Counted from the stretch's first letter, positions 7,958 through 17,914 are shown. The stretch: DNA of 36,462 nt from Candidatus Parcubacteria bacterium (GCA_009995365.1 JAACPR010000008.1:1-36462); one strand, 5' to 3'. The notes: generated from the sequence alone by a model not told the origin. Program-made: numbers and translations.

Positions 7958-9436
7958 ATGAAAGAAAAACACCCAATTACATTCACTATTTTCGGAGCTA
8001 CAGGCGATCTAGCACAAAGCAAAATAATTCCTGCTTTAATGGATTTATACTGTAAAGATTTGCTTCCAGATAATTTTAAAGTGATTGGATTTTCTAGAAA
8101 AGACTTGTCCGATGAAAATTATCGAGAGTTTGCTCGAAATTCTATTAGGGGTGTAGAAACAGATCAGAATTCTAAAAAAGGGAATTTTTGCTATACAGAT
8201 GAAAAAGTAGAGGAATTTCTACTGAATTTTCATTATAAACAAGGAGACTTAAATAATTTAGAAAGTTATAAATCACTAAAGACTTATTTAAATGAAATAG
8301 ATGGTGACCTAAATGATTGTTCAAATAAAATTTTTTACCTAGCGGTCCCACCAAATCTTTATAATTCTTCTTTTGAAAATCTTTCTAAATCAGGATTGGG
8401 TGATGTATGTGTTATTGAAGGAGAAAAGAGGTGGAGCAGGATATTGGTTGAAAAGCCTTTTGGTTCAGATCAGAGCGAGGCAATAAAATTGGATAAAACT
8501 CTTGGTAAATTATTTAATGAAGAACAGATTTTTAGGATTGATCATTATTTAGCGAAAGAGACTGTTCAAAACATTTTATCTTTTAGATTCGCAAATGCCA
8601 TTTTTGAGCCGATTTGGAATAATAAATATGTTGATAAGGTAGAACTTAATATTTATGAAACTGAGGATGTCTCTGGGAGAGCTTCTTTCTATGATGGAAT
8701 TGGTGCGCTTCGTGATGTTGGGCAAAATCATTTACTACAGATGATGGCGTTGGTTGCGATGGAAGATCCGATGTCTTTAAAAACTGAAGCTATTCGGGAA
8801 GCGAGAGGAAATGTTTTTTCTAATATTAAAGTTGATAAAAAAGACTTAAAAGAATTTAAGCGCGCTCAATATGAAGGATATCTAGACAGTGATCAAGTAG
8901 ATTCGAATTCTAAAACAGAAACTTACTTTAAAATTAAATTAGGAGTCAAGAATAAGAGGTGGGATGGCGTTCCTTTTTATTTAGAGAGTGGTAAAGCATT
9001 AGAAAAAAAGAAAACTGAAATCAAAATAATTTTCAAAGATAAGGAAAGTTCAGTTTGTCCTGTCGATGGAATTTGTCATTATAATAATACACTTACGATA
9101 AATATTCAGCCGGAGAAAACGATTTCAATCTGTTTTTGGACAAAAAAACCTGGATTGCAAATGGAGCTAGAAGAGAAAAAATTATCATTTGATTTTGATG
9201 AGAATCCGCTAGGGGTTAGTGATGCTTATGAAAAAGTTTTATATGATTGCATCAAGGGTGATCAGTCATTGTTTGCTAGCACTTATGAGATTGCTACACA
9301 ATGGGGAATTATTTCGGAAATTTTTAAATTATGGAAGAACATTCCGTTGGAGAAATATCCAAAGGGAAGTTCAGTCGACAAAATTTCAGGCGAGAAAGAT
9401 AATAAGAGCGGCGAAGATTTATTAGATAACAAATAA
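7958..9436 (+). CDS. zwf: Glucose-6-phosphate 1-dehydrogenase
   Basis: Zwf oxidises glucose-6-phosphate to 6-phosphogluconolactone with NAD(P)+, entering the oxidative pentose phosphate route. At 492 residues it is full length. Diagnostic motifs are the nucleotide-binding GATGDLAQSKI near the N terminus, VEKPFGSD, and the substrate/catalytic RIDHYLAKETVQN block. The fourth position after GATGDL is normally basic or alanine, so the dinucleotide preference is not obvious. gnd starts 4 nt after its stop. Products feed the phosphoketolase encoded at 18840-21197. No 6-phosphogluconolactonase gene is visible here; hydrolysis could be spontaneous or encoded elsewhere. Confidence 0.95.
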   Translation: MKEKHPITFTIFGATGDLAQSKIIPALMDLYCKDLLPDNFKVIGFSRKDLSDENYREFARNSIRGVETDQNSKKGNFCYTDEKVEEFLLNFHYKQGDLNNLESYKSLKTYLNEIDGDLNDCSNKIFYLAVPPNLYNSSFENLSKSGLGDVCVIEGEKRWSRILVEKPFGSDQSEAIKLDKTLGKLFNEEQIFRIDHYLAKETVQNILSFRFANAIFEPIWNNKYVDKVELNIYETEDVSGRASFYDGIGALRDVGQNHLLQMMALVAMEDPMSLKTEAIREARGNVFSNIKVDKKDLKEFKRAQYEGYLDSDQVDSNSKTETYFKIKLGVKNKRWDGVPFYLESGKALEKKKTEIKIIFKDKESSVCPVDGICHYNNTLTINIQPEKTISICFWTKKPGLQMELEEKKLSFDFDENPLGVSDAYEKVLYDCIKGDQSLFASTYEIATQWGIISEIFKLWKNIPLEKYPKGSSVDKISGEKDNKSGEDLLDNK

Positions 9437-9440
9437 AATT

Positions 9441-10376
9441 ATGAAATTAGGATACATTGGGTTAGGGAAAATGGGGTTTAACATGGTCGAGAGATTGATC
9501 GAAAAGGGGCACGAGGTTGTGGCGACAAATCGTTCGTCAGAATCAGTTGATAAGATAGCAGGAAAGGGGGCGGAGCCGGCTTACGCGCTTGGCGAGCTCG
9601 TCCAAAAACTCGGTCCGGCTCCGCGTCTGATCTGGCTGATGGTGCCACACAAAGCAGTTGATGATGTTTTGGCTGAACTGACGCCACTTTTACAAAATGG
9701 CGACACAATAATTGACGGAGGAAATTCTCCATACTTAGAGACAATTCGTCGCTCTAACGAGTTAGCAGAAAAAAATATTAATTTTCTGGATGTTGGTGTT
9801 TCTGGTGGTCCAGCAGGTGCCAGAAATGGAGCTTGCTTAATGATTGGGGGGAATCGTAATGATTTCGAAAAATACCAAGAACTTTTCAAAGATCTATCGG
9901 TTGAAAATCAGGCAGGCGAATCAGGGTATGGTTACATGGGAACGCATGGAGCAGGACATTTTGTCAAAATGGTTCACAATGGAATTGAATATGGAATGAT
10001 GCAGGCAATCGCAGAGGGATTTGAGGTAATGAAGAGAGCAGGCGAAGATCAAAATAACAAAGACTTTAATTTAGACTTACAAGAAATCACCAAAGTCTAC
10101 AACAACGGCTCTGTAATTGAATCTAGATTAGTTGGCTGGCTACAAAATGCTTTTTCAAAACATGGTCCAGATTTGTCGAATATCTCGGGTGAAGTTTCTC
10201 ATTCAGGCGAAGGGCAGTGGACGGTTGAGGCTGCAGAGCGTTTGAACGTTCCAGTAGAGATAATCGAAAAATCTCTACAATTCCGCAAAGACTCTCAAGG
10301 AAATCCAAGCTACACCGGACAAGTTGTCTCTGCGCTACGAAATGAATTTGGTGGGCATGATGTGGAAAAGAAATAG
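9441..10376 (+). CDS. gnd: 6-phosphogluconate dehydrogenase (decarboxylating), short form
   Basis: Gnd converts 6-phosphogluconate to ribulose-5-phosphate plus CO2 and NAD(P)H. At 311 residues it belongs to the short (about 300 aa) bacterial class. Motifs are GLGKMG (7-12), SGGPAGA (121-127), and the catalytic AGHFVKMVHNG with K176 and N180. It is co-transcribed with zwf (4-nt gap). The first 180 nt or so are clearly richer in G+C than neighbouring genes and contain a GC-rich inverted repeat (9570-9579 with 9615-9624), although the encoded protein segment has normal family length. Confidence 0.94.
   Translation: MKLGYIGLGKMGFNMVERLIEKGHEVVATNRSSESVDKIAGKGAEPAYALGELVQKLGPAPRLIWLMVPHKAVDDVLAELTPLLQNGDTIIDGGNSPYLETIRRSNELAEKNINFLDVGVSGGPAGARNGACLMIGGNRNDFEKYQELFKDLSVENQAGESGYGYMGTHGAGHFVKMVHNGIEYGMMQAIAEGFEVMKRAGEDQNNKDFNLDLQEITKVYNNGSVIESRLVGWLQNAFSKHGPDLSNISGEVSHSGEGQWTVEAAERLNVPVEIIEKSLQFRKDSQGNPSYTGQVVSALRNEFGGHDVEKK
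9570..9624. repeat. GC-rich inverted repeat inside gnd
   Basis: GCGGAGCCGG (9570-9579) and CCGGCTCCGC (9615-9624) are a perfect 10-bp inverted repeat around a 35-nt GC-rich centre, in an otherwise AT-rich genome. It lies in frame within the coding region (about residues 44-61). Confidence 0.7.
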
Positions 10377-10426
10377 CTTCCATAATTACCATTCAAAAAT
10401 TAGCTTTTAAAACTTAACATCAATCT

Positions 10427-11092
10427 ATGAAAATCTACGACATTTCAATCGAATTAAATAACGACGCAATAGTTTACCCAGGAAATGCTCCTGTTAAAAT
10501 TTCTGATTACGCTAGAATTCCTGACGCTAGTTCCAACCTCTCTAAAATTGAAATGGGTTCTCATACTGGAACTCATATTGACGCTCCGTTTCATGTTTCA
10601 AATGACGGAGAAAAATTAGGAAAATTTCCACTTGAATATATGGTCGGTCCAGCCAAAGTTTTTGATTTTTCTTATTTACAACCGGGCGATGCCATTAAAA
10701 TTGAAGACTTTGAAAAAGTTGCTGGTAGTCTAGGAGGAATTTTAAATGGAGATAGAATTTTAGTTAAGACTTCAAATTCTGAAAGAGGTTTCGGTGAATT
10801 TTACGAAGATTTTGTTTATTTAGATGGTGATTGTGCAGAATGGCTTGCATCCAAGGGAATTGTATTTTTTGCGATTGATTATCTTTCAATTAAACAAAAA
10901 GGTTCAAAAGATAATCGTCCGCATACTGAATTGCTCGACAAAAATATTCCAATTGCCGAGGGGGTTAATTTAAAATATGTTCCAGAAGGGCAATATCAAT
11001 TAGTATTTTTACCACTCAAAATTGCCGAAATCGATGGCGCTCCTGCTCGTGCTATTTTGATTGATGAAAATGATGATAAAATAGTAGGGTAG
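10427..11092 (+). CDS. Cyclase family protein (kynurenine formamidase-like metal hydrolase)
   Basis: A 221-residue member of the cyclase/KynB-like family (PF04199). The N-terminal strand YDISIELNNDAIVYPGN is followed by the family metal-binding signature HTGTHIDAPFH, with H46, H50, D52 and H56 as probable Zn/Mn ligands. Members hydrolyse formamides, cyclic amides or related small molecules. No tryptophan-degradation genes are nearby, so the kynurenine substrate should not be assumed. It sits 50 nt after gnd with no clear terminator between, and may share that transcript. Confidence 0.88.
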   Translation: MKIYDISIELNNDAIVYPGNAPVKISDYARIPDASSNLSKIEMGSHTGTHIDAPFHVSNDGEKLGKFPLEYMVGPAKVFDFSYLQPGDAIKIEDFEKVAGSLGGILNGDRILVKTSNSERGFGEFYEDFVYLDGDCAEWLASKGIVFFAIDYLSIKQKGSKDNRPHTELLDKNIPIAEGVNLKYVPEGQYQLVFLPLKIAEIDGAPARAILIDENDDKIVG

Positions 11093-11122
11093 TCGGATCA
11101 AATGAATCACATTTTGTTAATT

Positions 11123-11128
11123 TATAAT
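11123..11128 (+). promoter_or_regulatory. -10 element before isomerase gene
   Basis: A perfect TATAAT in the 62-nt gap before the sugar isomerase gene, 26 nt before its ATG. Confidence 0.5.
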
Positions 11129-11154
11129 CTAAAGCTTCAACTAAAATAATAACT

Positions 11155-12141
11155 ATGAAAGAATCAATATTAAATTTTACAAAACAATTTTCTTATCAAC
11201 CGGAAATCCAAAATGCTGAAAAAATTTCTGTTGTCGACGGACCTCTGTCTGAAAAATATGATAATTTTATTTTGGCCGGAATGGGTGGGTCACATTTAGC
11301 AGGTGGAATTTTGCACGCACATACTCCTGGGGTTAATTTATATATTCACCGCGATTATGGAATTCCTGCTTATGATGAACATTTTAACAAAAAAAGCCTT
11401 TTTATCGCTAGCTCTTATTCAGGAAACACGGAAGAAGTTCTAGATTTTGCTGACGAAGCTTATTCAAAGGGGTATGATTTAATGATTATTACAACAGGTG
11501 GAAAATTATTGGATTTCGCCAAAGAAAATTCTCTTGCTTATATTCAATTGCCAGGCGACGGTATTCAACCAAGACTTGCGATTGGATATTCTACTATTGC
11601 TCTCGCTTCTATTGTTAATCCGGTTGTTATACCAGAATTGCAACAACTACAAAATTCACTAAAGCCAGAAGAGATTGAAAAAGATGGTTTAGAAATGTCA
11701 GAAAATTTGTTCAATAAAATTCCGGTAATTTATACTTCAAATAAAAACCGCGCAATTGCTTATAATTGGAAAATTAAGATGAACGAAACAGGGAAGATCC
11801 CAGCTTTCTATAATGTTTTCCCAGAATTGAACCATAATGAGATGCAGGGATACGATTTTATCGATGATAATAGAGAGCTCTCAAAGAATTTTCATTTTAT
11901 ATTTATCAAGGACACCGACGAACATCCGCGCATCAGCAAAAGGATGGATATTTTAGAACAACAATTTCAAGAAAAAGGTTTTCAAGTAACTGTCCTAAGA
12001 TTAAATGGTGAAACTAGATTTGAAAAAATATTTAAATCATTAATGTTGGCTGATTGGACGGCGCTAGGACTTTCACAAAAATACCAAACTGAACCAGAAC
12101 AAGTTCCACTAATTGAGGATTTCAAAAAAAGAATTAAATAA
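11155..12141 (+). CDS. SIS-domain phosphoglucose/phosphomannose isomerase
   Basis: A 328-residue protein with two SIS folds, like the archaeal-type bifunctional PGI/PMI. Visible motifs are LAGMGGSHLAGG (phosphate loop, about 40-51), SSYSGNTEEV (about 86-95) and, in the second half, the conserved LNHNEMQG, which supplies catalytic glutamate/histidine residues. It interconverts glucose-6-P, fructose-6-P and possibly mannose-6-P in the cytoplasm. Placed next to zwf and gnd, it would connect glycolytic hexose phosphates to the oxidative pentose route. Bifunctionality is inferred from family only. Confidence 0.88.
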   Translation: MKESILNFTKQFSYQPEIQNAEKISVVDGPLSEKYDNFILAGMGGSHLAGGILHAHTPGVNLYIHRDYGIPAYDEHFNKKSLFIASSYSGNTEEVLDFADEAYSKGYDLMIITTGGKLLDFAKENSLAYIQLPGDGIQPRLAIGYSTIALASIVNPVVIPELQQLQNSLKPEEIEKDGLEMSENLFNKIPVIYTSNKNRAIAYNWKIKMNETGKIPAFYNVFPELNHNEMQGYDFIDDNRELSKNFHFIFIKDTDEHPRISKRMDILEQQFQEKGFQVTVLRLNGETRFEKIFKSLMLADWTALGLSQKYQTEPEQVPLIEDFKKRIK

Positions 12142-12145
12142 TTTG

Positions 12146-12154
12146 TGTTAGAAT
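12146..12154 (+). promoter_or_regulatory. Extended -10 promoter of DUF389 operon (leaderless type)
   Basis: TGt plus TAGAAT (12149-12154), immediately after the isomerase stop and 9 nt before the ATG at 12164. It heads the four-gene run to 17488. Confidence 0.65.
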
Positions 12155-12163
12155 ATTAAATAT

Positions 12164-12931
12164 ATGTCAGAAAATATTTGGAGTAATATCACAAAAAGTG
12201 ATCAATACAGAGCGGTTAATGATCTTATTATAGAGAGTAACCCAGGTAGTAATTATTATACTTTGTTAGTTTTGTCTTCCGTAATAATCGCTGCGGGATT
12301 GTTATTGGCGAATTCGGCAATTTTAATTGGAGGAATGCTTGTAACACCTCTTTTGACGCCTATTTTGTTAATCTCTCTAACTATGACACTAGGGAGACCT
12401 TTTCTGTTGAAAAAAACTTTTATGGTTATTATAAGGTCTGTTGTTGTTGTTTTTGCAGTTTCTTTTTTATTCGGATTAATTTTTGCGGTTCCAGAAGATA
12501 GAGAATTTTTTAGTTCGGTCGTTTTCAATAATACAATCTCATCTGCTTTTCTTTATTTTGTAGTTGCTTTTGCATCTGGTATAGCTGCCACTTTTGCTTG
12601 GGTTAGAAAAAAAGTAACCAATATGCTTCCAGGTATTTCAATTGCTGTATCTCTTGTTCCTCCGATTGCTTTGGTTGGTGTTTGGTTAGCTCAAATGGAT
12701 ATTGAAAATGCTAGATTTTTCTTAATGGTTTTTCTATTAAACTTTATAGGTATTACTATGGGGAGTATGATTGTTTTTTCTATGCTTAAGTTTTATAAAG
12801 TTGATGATGAGGTCACAGCTGACTTTAATACTTTAGAAAGACAAAAAAATCGAGAAGAAATTGAAAGAAATCTAGAAGAGAAAAAACTTGAACAAAAAGA
12901 ACAATATGAAAATATTGATAACATCAAATAA
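12164..12931 (+). CDS. DUF389 (TIGR00341-like) multi-pass membrane protein
   Basis: A 255-residue integral membrane protein of the DUF389 family. The signature ANSAILIGGMLVTPLLTPIL (about residues 48-67) matches the family AMIISPLMGPI-type loop, followed by about four more TM helices and an LVPPIAL motif. The C-terminal 40 residues form a charged, probably coiled-coil cytoplasmic tail rich in E, K and Q. The family has no established function. It leads a cluster with an antiporter and a Ca2+-type ATPase, so a role in ion or envelope homeostasis is plausible but inferred. Confidence 0.85.
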   Translation: MSENIWSNITKSDQYRAVNDLIIESNPGSNYYTLLVLSSVIIAAGLLLANSAILIGGMLVTPLLTPILLISLTMTLGRPFLLKKTFMVIIRSVVVVFAVSFLFGLIFAVPEDREFFSSVVFNNTISSAFLYFVVAFASGIAATFAWVRKKVTNMLPGISIAVSLVPPIALVGVWLAQMDIENARFFLMVFLLNFIGITMGSMIVFSMLKFYKVDDEVTADFNTLERQKNREEIERNLEEKKLEQKEQYENIDNIK

Positions 12932-13577
12932 AAAAATATTAAAATATTTCGTAATTTTCTTGGTAGGGGCTTTGTTAATTTTTATTGGGTATCAAAATTT
13001 AAAAGAAATAAATAAAAAAACTGGTGAGATAAAAATTTCAGAAGAAAATCCTAGTTGGAATACTTACACAAATTATGAATATGGTTTTGAAATTGATTTT
13101 CCTGCGGATTGGAAAATTTATGAAGATTTTGAAAATGTAAGTCCGATTATTAATATTTACATTCCTAATAATAATTTAAAGCCGCCATTTGATAATTTTG
13201 CTGATGTGAATAATGTCTCAATTTTTCCAAGAGGATTACAATCAGAGATTATAATAGGTCAATTTGAAGAATCAGAAATAGATGTAGATTTTGAATATGA
13301 TGAAATGATTAATTATCTTCTAGAAGACAACACCGTTTGGGCTACTTATATAAAACCAGAAGATTTAGGGGATCCATGGGAATCCTGGGGCTTTATATGG
13401 ACGAAAACCAGAATTAATAATATAGAATATAAATGTTTAGAGAATGAGGTTGAGGTATCGCTCGATGAGTGTAATCCTTTTGAAGGCGATGAATTTGTTA
13501 GAACTGGTCAAGTAGATTCTGAAATAAGAGAAATTCAAGAAGAGATCGTAAAAAGTTTTAAAGTGATAGAAAAATAA
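12906..13577 (+). CDS. Membrane-anchored extracytoplasmic protein, function unknown
   Basis: About 223 residues from the ATG at 12906, which overlaps the end of the DUF389 gene by 26 nt. An upstream TTG at 12888 is also in frame but unlikely. The protein has a basic start, one TM helix (about residues 11-29) and an exported domain that begins with YTNYEYGFEIDFPADWKIYE, a PsbP-like opening seen in many small anchored proteins. Two cysteines (in CLENEVEVSLDEC) could form a disulfide. I do not recognise a specific family. The ATG of the antiporter follows 2 nt after its stop. Confidence 0.75.
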   Translation: MKILITSNKKILKYFVIFLVGALLIFIGYQNLKEINKKTGEIKISEENPSWNTYTNYEYGFEIDFPADWKIYEDFENVSPIINIYIPNNNLKPPFDNFADVNNVSIFPRGLQSEIIIGQFEESEIDVDFEYDEMINYLLEDNTVWATYIKPEDLGDPWESWGFIWTKTRINNIEYKCLENEVEVSLDECNPFEGDEFVRTGQVDSEIREIQEEIVKSFKVIEK

Positions 13578-13579
13578 TT

Positions 13580-14767
13580 ATGGTCGAATTCCTACCTTTC
13601 TTTATAGTTTTATTAGTAAGTCTTTTCTTTTCTGAGCTCTTTTTTAGATTTCATTTCCCGTGGGTAATTACTCTTTTAATCGGAGGTATAATAATTGGCC
13701 CAAACGGGATTAATCTTTTCGAAACAAATTCAACAATTGAATTTCTAAGTCAAATTGGGCTAGTTTTCTTGATGTTTTTGGCAGGACTCGAGACGAATCT
13801 GTTTAAGCATGGTCAGGATTCTAAGTTCAAAAAGGTTGTGCCAGTGGCTGTTATAAACTCCATCATTCCATTTATGGTAGGATTTTGTTTTATTTATTTC
13901 TTGGGTTATGGATTCTTGGCTTCTACTCTAATAGGAATAATTTTTATATCATCCTCACTGGCTATTATTATTCCTTCACTCGATTCAAATAAAATTATTA
14001 CAAAACCAATCGGGCAAACTATTATTGCAACGGCAGTCATATTAGATATCGCTAGCTTGATTGCTTTGTCTGTTTTTATTCAATTTATTGAACCAACAAC
14101 TTCGCTGCCACTCCCAATCTTTTATGCGTTACTTTTCATTTTCCTATTATTCTTAAGATTTTCAATGCCAAAAGTTATCTGGTTCTTTAAAAATGAAGCA
14201 AAAAGGGAAGAGAAAGATGTCTTTCAGCAAGAATTAAGGTCAGTTTTTGTTCTTTTGATTGGAACGGTAATATTATTTGAATTAATCGGACTTCATCCTA
14301 TCATCGCTGGTTTCTTTACTGGACTTGTTTTGTCAGACTCGATAACTAGTAGTATTTTAAAAGCAAAAATAAGAGCCGTTGGTTACGGTATTTTTGTTCC
14401 AGCATTTTTTATATCTGTTGGTGCAAAAACGGATTTAAATATTTTTGTAGAGAATAAGGACATTCTCTGGTTCTCTTTTATGTTGGTAACAGTAAGTATT
14501 GTTGTTAAGTTTGCTGCAGGATATTTGGGTGCAAGATATTTAAAAATGAATAAGAATGATTCAAAAATATTTGCTAGTTCTTTGATTCCTCAACTATCAA
14601 CAACTCTCGCTGTTGCGACTATTGGTATGGAATTGAAAATACTTAGTTTGGAGATTTTTTCATCAGTGATTATGATTTCAATTATTACAGTTTTGGTTAG
14701 CCCATTACTTATAAAAATTTATGTTAAGAAAAGTGAGAAAAAAAATCTAGAATCTGTTAAAATTTAA
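13580..14767 (+). CDS. CPA2-type cation:proton antiporter
   Basis: A 395-residue membrane protein of the Na+/H+ (or K+/H+) exchanger superfamily, CPA2 branch. About 12 hydrophobic segments are visible. Signatures include GGIIIGPNGINL, LFLAGLETNL in the third or fourth segment, the acidic TM motif ATAVILDIASL that carries the ion-binding Asp, and AGFFTGLVLSD. It ends with a short basic tail without the RCK/TrkA-N domain of Kef channels. It should exchange monovalent cations for protons across the cytoplasmic membrane. It is packed between the anchored protein and the P-type ATPase in one operon. Confidence 0.9.
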   Translation: MVEFLPFFIVLLVSLFFSELFFRFHFPWVITLLIGGIIIGPNGINLFETNSTIEFLSQIGLVFLMFLAGLETNLFKHGQDSKFKKVVPVAVINSIIPFMVGFCFIYFLGYGFLASTLIGIIFISSSLAIIIPSLDSNKIITKPIGQTIIATAVILDIASLIALSVFIQFIEPTTSLPLPIFYALLFIFLLFLRFSMPKVIWFFKNEAKREEKDVFQQELRSVFVLLIGTVILFELIGLHPIIAGFFTGLVLSDSITSSILKAKIRAVGYGIFVPAFFISVGAKTDLNIFVENKDILWFSFMLVTVSIVVKFAAGYLGARYLKMNKNDSKIFASSLIPQLSTTLAVATIGMELKILSLEIFSSVIMISIITVLVSPLLIKIYVKKSEKKNLESVKI

Positions 14768-14773
14768 AAAATT

Positions 14774-17488
14774 ATGCAAAGAGAATGGTATCGTGAAAAT
14801 ATAAATAAAATTTTTGATCATTTCAACACTTCTGAAAGAGGTTTGACCGATTCTCGTGTAAAAGAAAATAAAGAAAGATTTGGTGAGAATGTTTTATCTG
14901 AGGGTGAAAAAAGAACTCTTTGGGATATATTTATTTCACAATTCAATAATCCTCTTATTTATGTTTTGATAGTTGCCGACGTGATTGTCTTCTTTCTGCA
15001 GCATTACATAGATGCCTTTATAATTCTTTTTATTATCATACTTAATGCGGTTATCGGAGTAGTTCAAGAAGGTAAGGCACAGGACACTTTGGCTGCTCTT
15101 AAAAAAATAGTTAAAACACATGCAAATGTTATTCGAGATGGTCGAGAAATAAGAGTAAATGATTATGAAATTGTCGCAGGAGATATTCTTGTTCTCAGAG
15201 ACGGTGATCCAGTCGCTGCTGATTGTAGAATTATCGAGGGGAATAATTTAAAAGTTAATGAAGCATCTCTAACAGGTGAGTCAGAATCTATTTTGAAACA
15301 ATCGATGTCTCTATCCGATTCCGATGTTAAAGTCTCAGATCAGACAAATATGGTTTTTAAAGGAACCCATATCACATCAGGACAAGCAAAAGCTGTTGTT
15401 GTAAATACGGGGATTAAAACAGTTATAGGTAAGATATCAAAACAATTGGTGGGACTTAAGATGGATGTTCCGCTAAAGAAAAATATTGCTAATCTATCAA
15501 AGTTAATTGTCGCAATTATTGTGGCAACTTCTTTGGTATTATTTTTCTACGGTCTTTACGATGGGTATGCTTTCGGAGAGATATTTATTGTCGTTGTTGC
15601 TATAACTGTCTCATCAATACCAGAGGGATTGCCGGTTGTCGTGACTCTTGTTTTATCTACTGGTGTTTGGAGAATGAGTAAGAAAAAAGTTCTTGTCAAA
15701 AAACTTCAAGCTGTCGAAGCACTTGGTCAAGCAAAAGTTGTCGCTGTAGATAAAACAGGAACAATAACTAAAAATCAAATGGTTGTGGATCAAATCTACA
15801 CTTTTGATAAATATATAAAAATTTCAGGTGACGGTTATTCACCAAAAGGATTTGCTAGTTTTGATGGTAAAAAAATTGATGTAACAAAAGATGAAAATCT
15901 GGACTTATTAATAAAATCATCAGTTTTCACCTCTGTATCAGAAGTTGCCTATTCTGATAGGAATAAAGAATGGGAATTAAAATACGGTGACCCAACCGAA
16001 GCTTCTTTGCTTGTTCTAGGAAGAAAATTCGGTTACGAAAAGGGAGTATTAGAAAAGGAACATAAAAATATTCTAGAATTACCTTTTGAATTGGAAACTA
16101 AACACCACTCAACTATAAATGAATTTGATGGTAAGAATATCCTATCTGTGGTTGGTAGTCCTGAAGTTATTTTGGATAAGGTAAACCAAGTATTAGTTGA
16201 TGGTAAAACCAAAAGAGCCAGCAAAGCCGATATGGAAAAAATTCAAGAAGCCTTGGATAAGTTTTCTAAAGAGGGTTACCGTGTTTTGGCGATTGGAGCT
16301 AATTTTAATCCTGGATTAGATATTGATGCGAGTGATTTACCAAACTTAACTTTTGTTGGATTTGTGGCGATATTAGACTCAATCAGGAGTGAAGTTTATG
16401 AATCAGTTAAATCTGTTAAAGGTGCTGGAATGAGAGTTGTAATGATAACCGGAGATCATGTTGGAACTGCGAAAGCTATAGCTAAAAAGGTCGGTATATA
16501 CGAAGATTCGGATAATGTCATTACAGGAAAAGATTTGATGGATTTAAAAGATGAAGAATTACTTGAGAAACTTGATAATACAACTGTTTTTGCTCGTGTT
16601 TCGCCAAAAGATAAACTACGCATAATCGAGCTATATAAAAAGAAAGGGGATACAATTGCCATGACCGGAGATGGCGTTAATGACGCCCTATCTCTCGTTT
16701 CAGCTGATTTAGGTATTGCTATGGGTAAGATTGGGACTGAGGTGGCAAAAGAGGCTTCTGATATCATCTTGTTGGATGATAATTTCGGTAATATTGTAGA
16801 AGCGGCAGAAGAAGGTAGAAATATCTATTGGAATATTAGAAAGTCGATTTTATTTTTGTTATCAACTAATGTTGTTGAAATTTTAATTATTAGCATTGCT
16901 TTGTTTGCAGGGTTGCCTTTACCGCTGGTTGCCGCCCAAATTATTTGGTTGAACCTTGTCACAGATAGTTTCCTTGTTATTGCTATGTCATTTGATCCAA
17001 AGGCAGAGAATTTATTAAAAGAGAAATTTAAAAAGCCTAGCAAATATCTAGTCGATTGGCCTATGGGGTTAAGGATGCTATTACTCAGTGGAACTATGAC
17101 AGTTGTTACATTAGTAGTATTTATAAGCTATCTAGACGGAGATATGGTTAAGGCAACAACAATAACTCTTGTCTTGCTGGCAATGTTTCAATGGTTCAAT
17201 GTATTGAATGTTCGCTCAAGAAGAGAAACTATTTTTACAAAAAAATTATTTAATAATAAGTATTTAATAGCATCACTGTCTTTTGTGTTTCTTCTGCAAT
17301 TATTTGCTATCTATAATCCGCTTATGCAAAAAATATTAAGCACAACTGCACTTAGTATTAAAGAATGGGTCTATATTTTAGTCCTAGGGTTTATAGTTAT
17401 TCTGGTCGAAGAGATTAGAAAATTTATTGTTAGAAATTTTGAGGTAAGAAATCTATTTTCTAAGAGAGTCTCTGATCTCGGTAAGTAG
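14774..17488 (+). CDS. P-type cation ATPase, Ca2+ (P2A/SERCA-like) type
   Basis: A complete 904-residue P-type ATPase. It has an N-terminal cation-ATPase domain, the actuator TGES motif, phosphorylation motif DKTGT (D326) and hinge [12 protein letters not shown]. Cation-site residues match Ca2+ pumps: IPEGLP in TM4, NVVE in TM5 (Asn and Glu as in SERCA N768/E771) and NLVTD in TM6 (as N796/D800). About ten TM helices are present. It should export Ca2+ or a similar divalent cation using ATP, although some such pumps carry Mn2+. It ends the operon and its 3' end overlaps the convergent mscL gene by 36 bp. Confidence 0.92.
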   Translation: MQREWYRENINKIFDHFNTSERGLTDSRVKENKERFGENVLSEGEKRTLWDIFISQFNNPLIYVLIVADVIVFFLQHYIDAFIILFIIILNAVIGVVQEGKAQDTLAALKKIVKTHANVIRDGREIRVNDYEIVAGDILVLRDGDPVAADCRIIEGNNLKVNEASLTGESESILKQSMSLSDSDVKVSDQTNMVFKGTHITSGQAKAVVVNTGIKTVIGKISKQLVGLKMDVPLKKNIANLSKLIVAIIVATSLVLFFYGLYDGYAFGEIFIVVVAITVSSIPEGLPVVVTLVLSTGVWRMSKKKVLVKKLQAVEALGQAKVVAVDKTGTITKNQMVVDQIYTFDKYIKISGDGYSPKGFASFDGKKIDVTKDENLDLLIKSSVFTSVSEVAYSDRNKEWELKYGDPTEASLLVLGRKFGYEKGVLEKEHKNILELPFELETKHHSTINEFDGKNILSVVGSPEVILDKVNQVLVDGKTKRASKADMEKIQEALDKFSKEGYRVLAIGANFNPGLDIDASDLPNLTFVGFVAILDSIRSEVYESVKSVKGAGMRVVMITGDHVGTAKAIAKKVGIYEDSDNVITGKDLMDLKDEELLEKLDNTTVFARVSPKDKLRIIELYKKKGDTIAMTGDGVNDALSLVSADLGIAMGKIGTEVAKEASDIILLDDNFGNIVEAAEEGRNIYWNIRKSILFLLSTNVVEILIISIALFAGLPLPLVAAQIIWLNLVTDSFLVIAMSFDPKAENLLKEKFKKPSKYLVDWPMGLRMLLLSGTMTVVTLVVFISYLDGDMVKATTITLVLLAMFQWFNVLNVRSRRETIFTKKLFNNKYLIASLSFVFLLQLFAIYNPLMQKILSTTALSIKEWVYILVLGFIVILVEEIRKFIVRNFEVRNLFSKRVSDLGK

Positions 17489-17857
17489 TTTTATATCTTG
17501 TGGGATTGGTGCGACTTTCTTTTCTTCTGGCGCCTCTTCTTCTCTTCTCCTTAGTCTGTTAATTTGTTTTATAACAATAAAGATTACAAAAGCAACTATG
17601 AAAAAATCAATTAAGTTATTTATAAATACACCGTAATTTAACGTTACTGCTGTAGCAGATTCAGTAGCATTTTTCAGAACTATCGCCTTGTCAGCAAAAT
17701 CAACGCTGCCTGTCATTATCCCAATTGGAGGCATAATAACGTCATTAACTAGAGAGGTGACGATCTTTCCAAAAGCACCACCGATTATGATACCGACTGC
17801 CATATCAGTCATATTGCCCTTGATAGCAAATTCTTTGAATTCGTTTATTATTTTCAT
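17453..17857 (-). CDS. mscL: Large-conductance mechanosensitive channel
   Basis: MscL of 134 residues, the usual length. The N-terminal amphipathic helix [16 protein letters not shown] leads into TM1 with the pore constriction sequence [16 protein letters not shown] and MPPIG. TM2 ([20 protein letters not shown]) follows, then the charged RRREEE cytoplasmic bundle ending in [10 protein letters not shown]. It forms a homopentameric emergency release valve opening on hypo-osmotic shock. It lies tail-to-tail with the ATPase gene, overlapping by 36 bp, so each shares 3' coding sequence with the other strand. Confidence 0.95.
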   Translation of the reverse strand: MKIINEFKEFAIKGNMTDMAVGIIIGGAFGKIVTSLVNDVIMPPIGIMTGSVDFADKAIVLKNATESATAVTLNYGVFINNLIDFFIVAFVIFIVIKQINRLRRREEEAPEEKKVAPIPQDIKLLTEIRDSLRK

Positions 17858-17875
17858 ATGATTTTATTTAATCAT

Positions 17876-17884
17876 ATTTTATCA
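17876..17884 (-). promoter_or_regulatory. Extended -10 promoter of mscL
   Basis: On the minus strand, TGa plus TAAAAT (17881-17876) lies 18 nt before the mscL ATG. A second, weaker TGaTTAAAT (17874-17866) sits 8 nt before the ATG, at the leaderless distance seen elsewhere. Confidence 0.5.
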
Positions 17885-17914
17885 AATTTTGAAATGTAGT
17901 TTTACTATTTTTGT

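Noticed and set aside
9478-10392. Long minus-strand open frames opposite gnd
   Set aside because: They lie fully antisense to a clear gnd gene and result from its higher G+C; the translations show no domain.
17453-17488. Frameshift or misannotation at the ATPase/mscL overlap
   Set aside because: Both proteins are of normal length with intact C termini, so a 36-bp convergent overlap is accepted.
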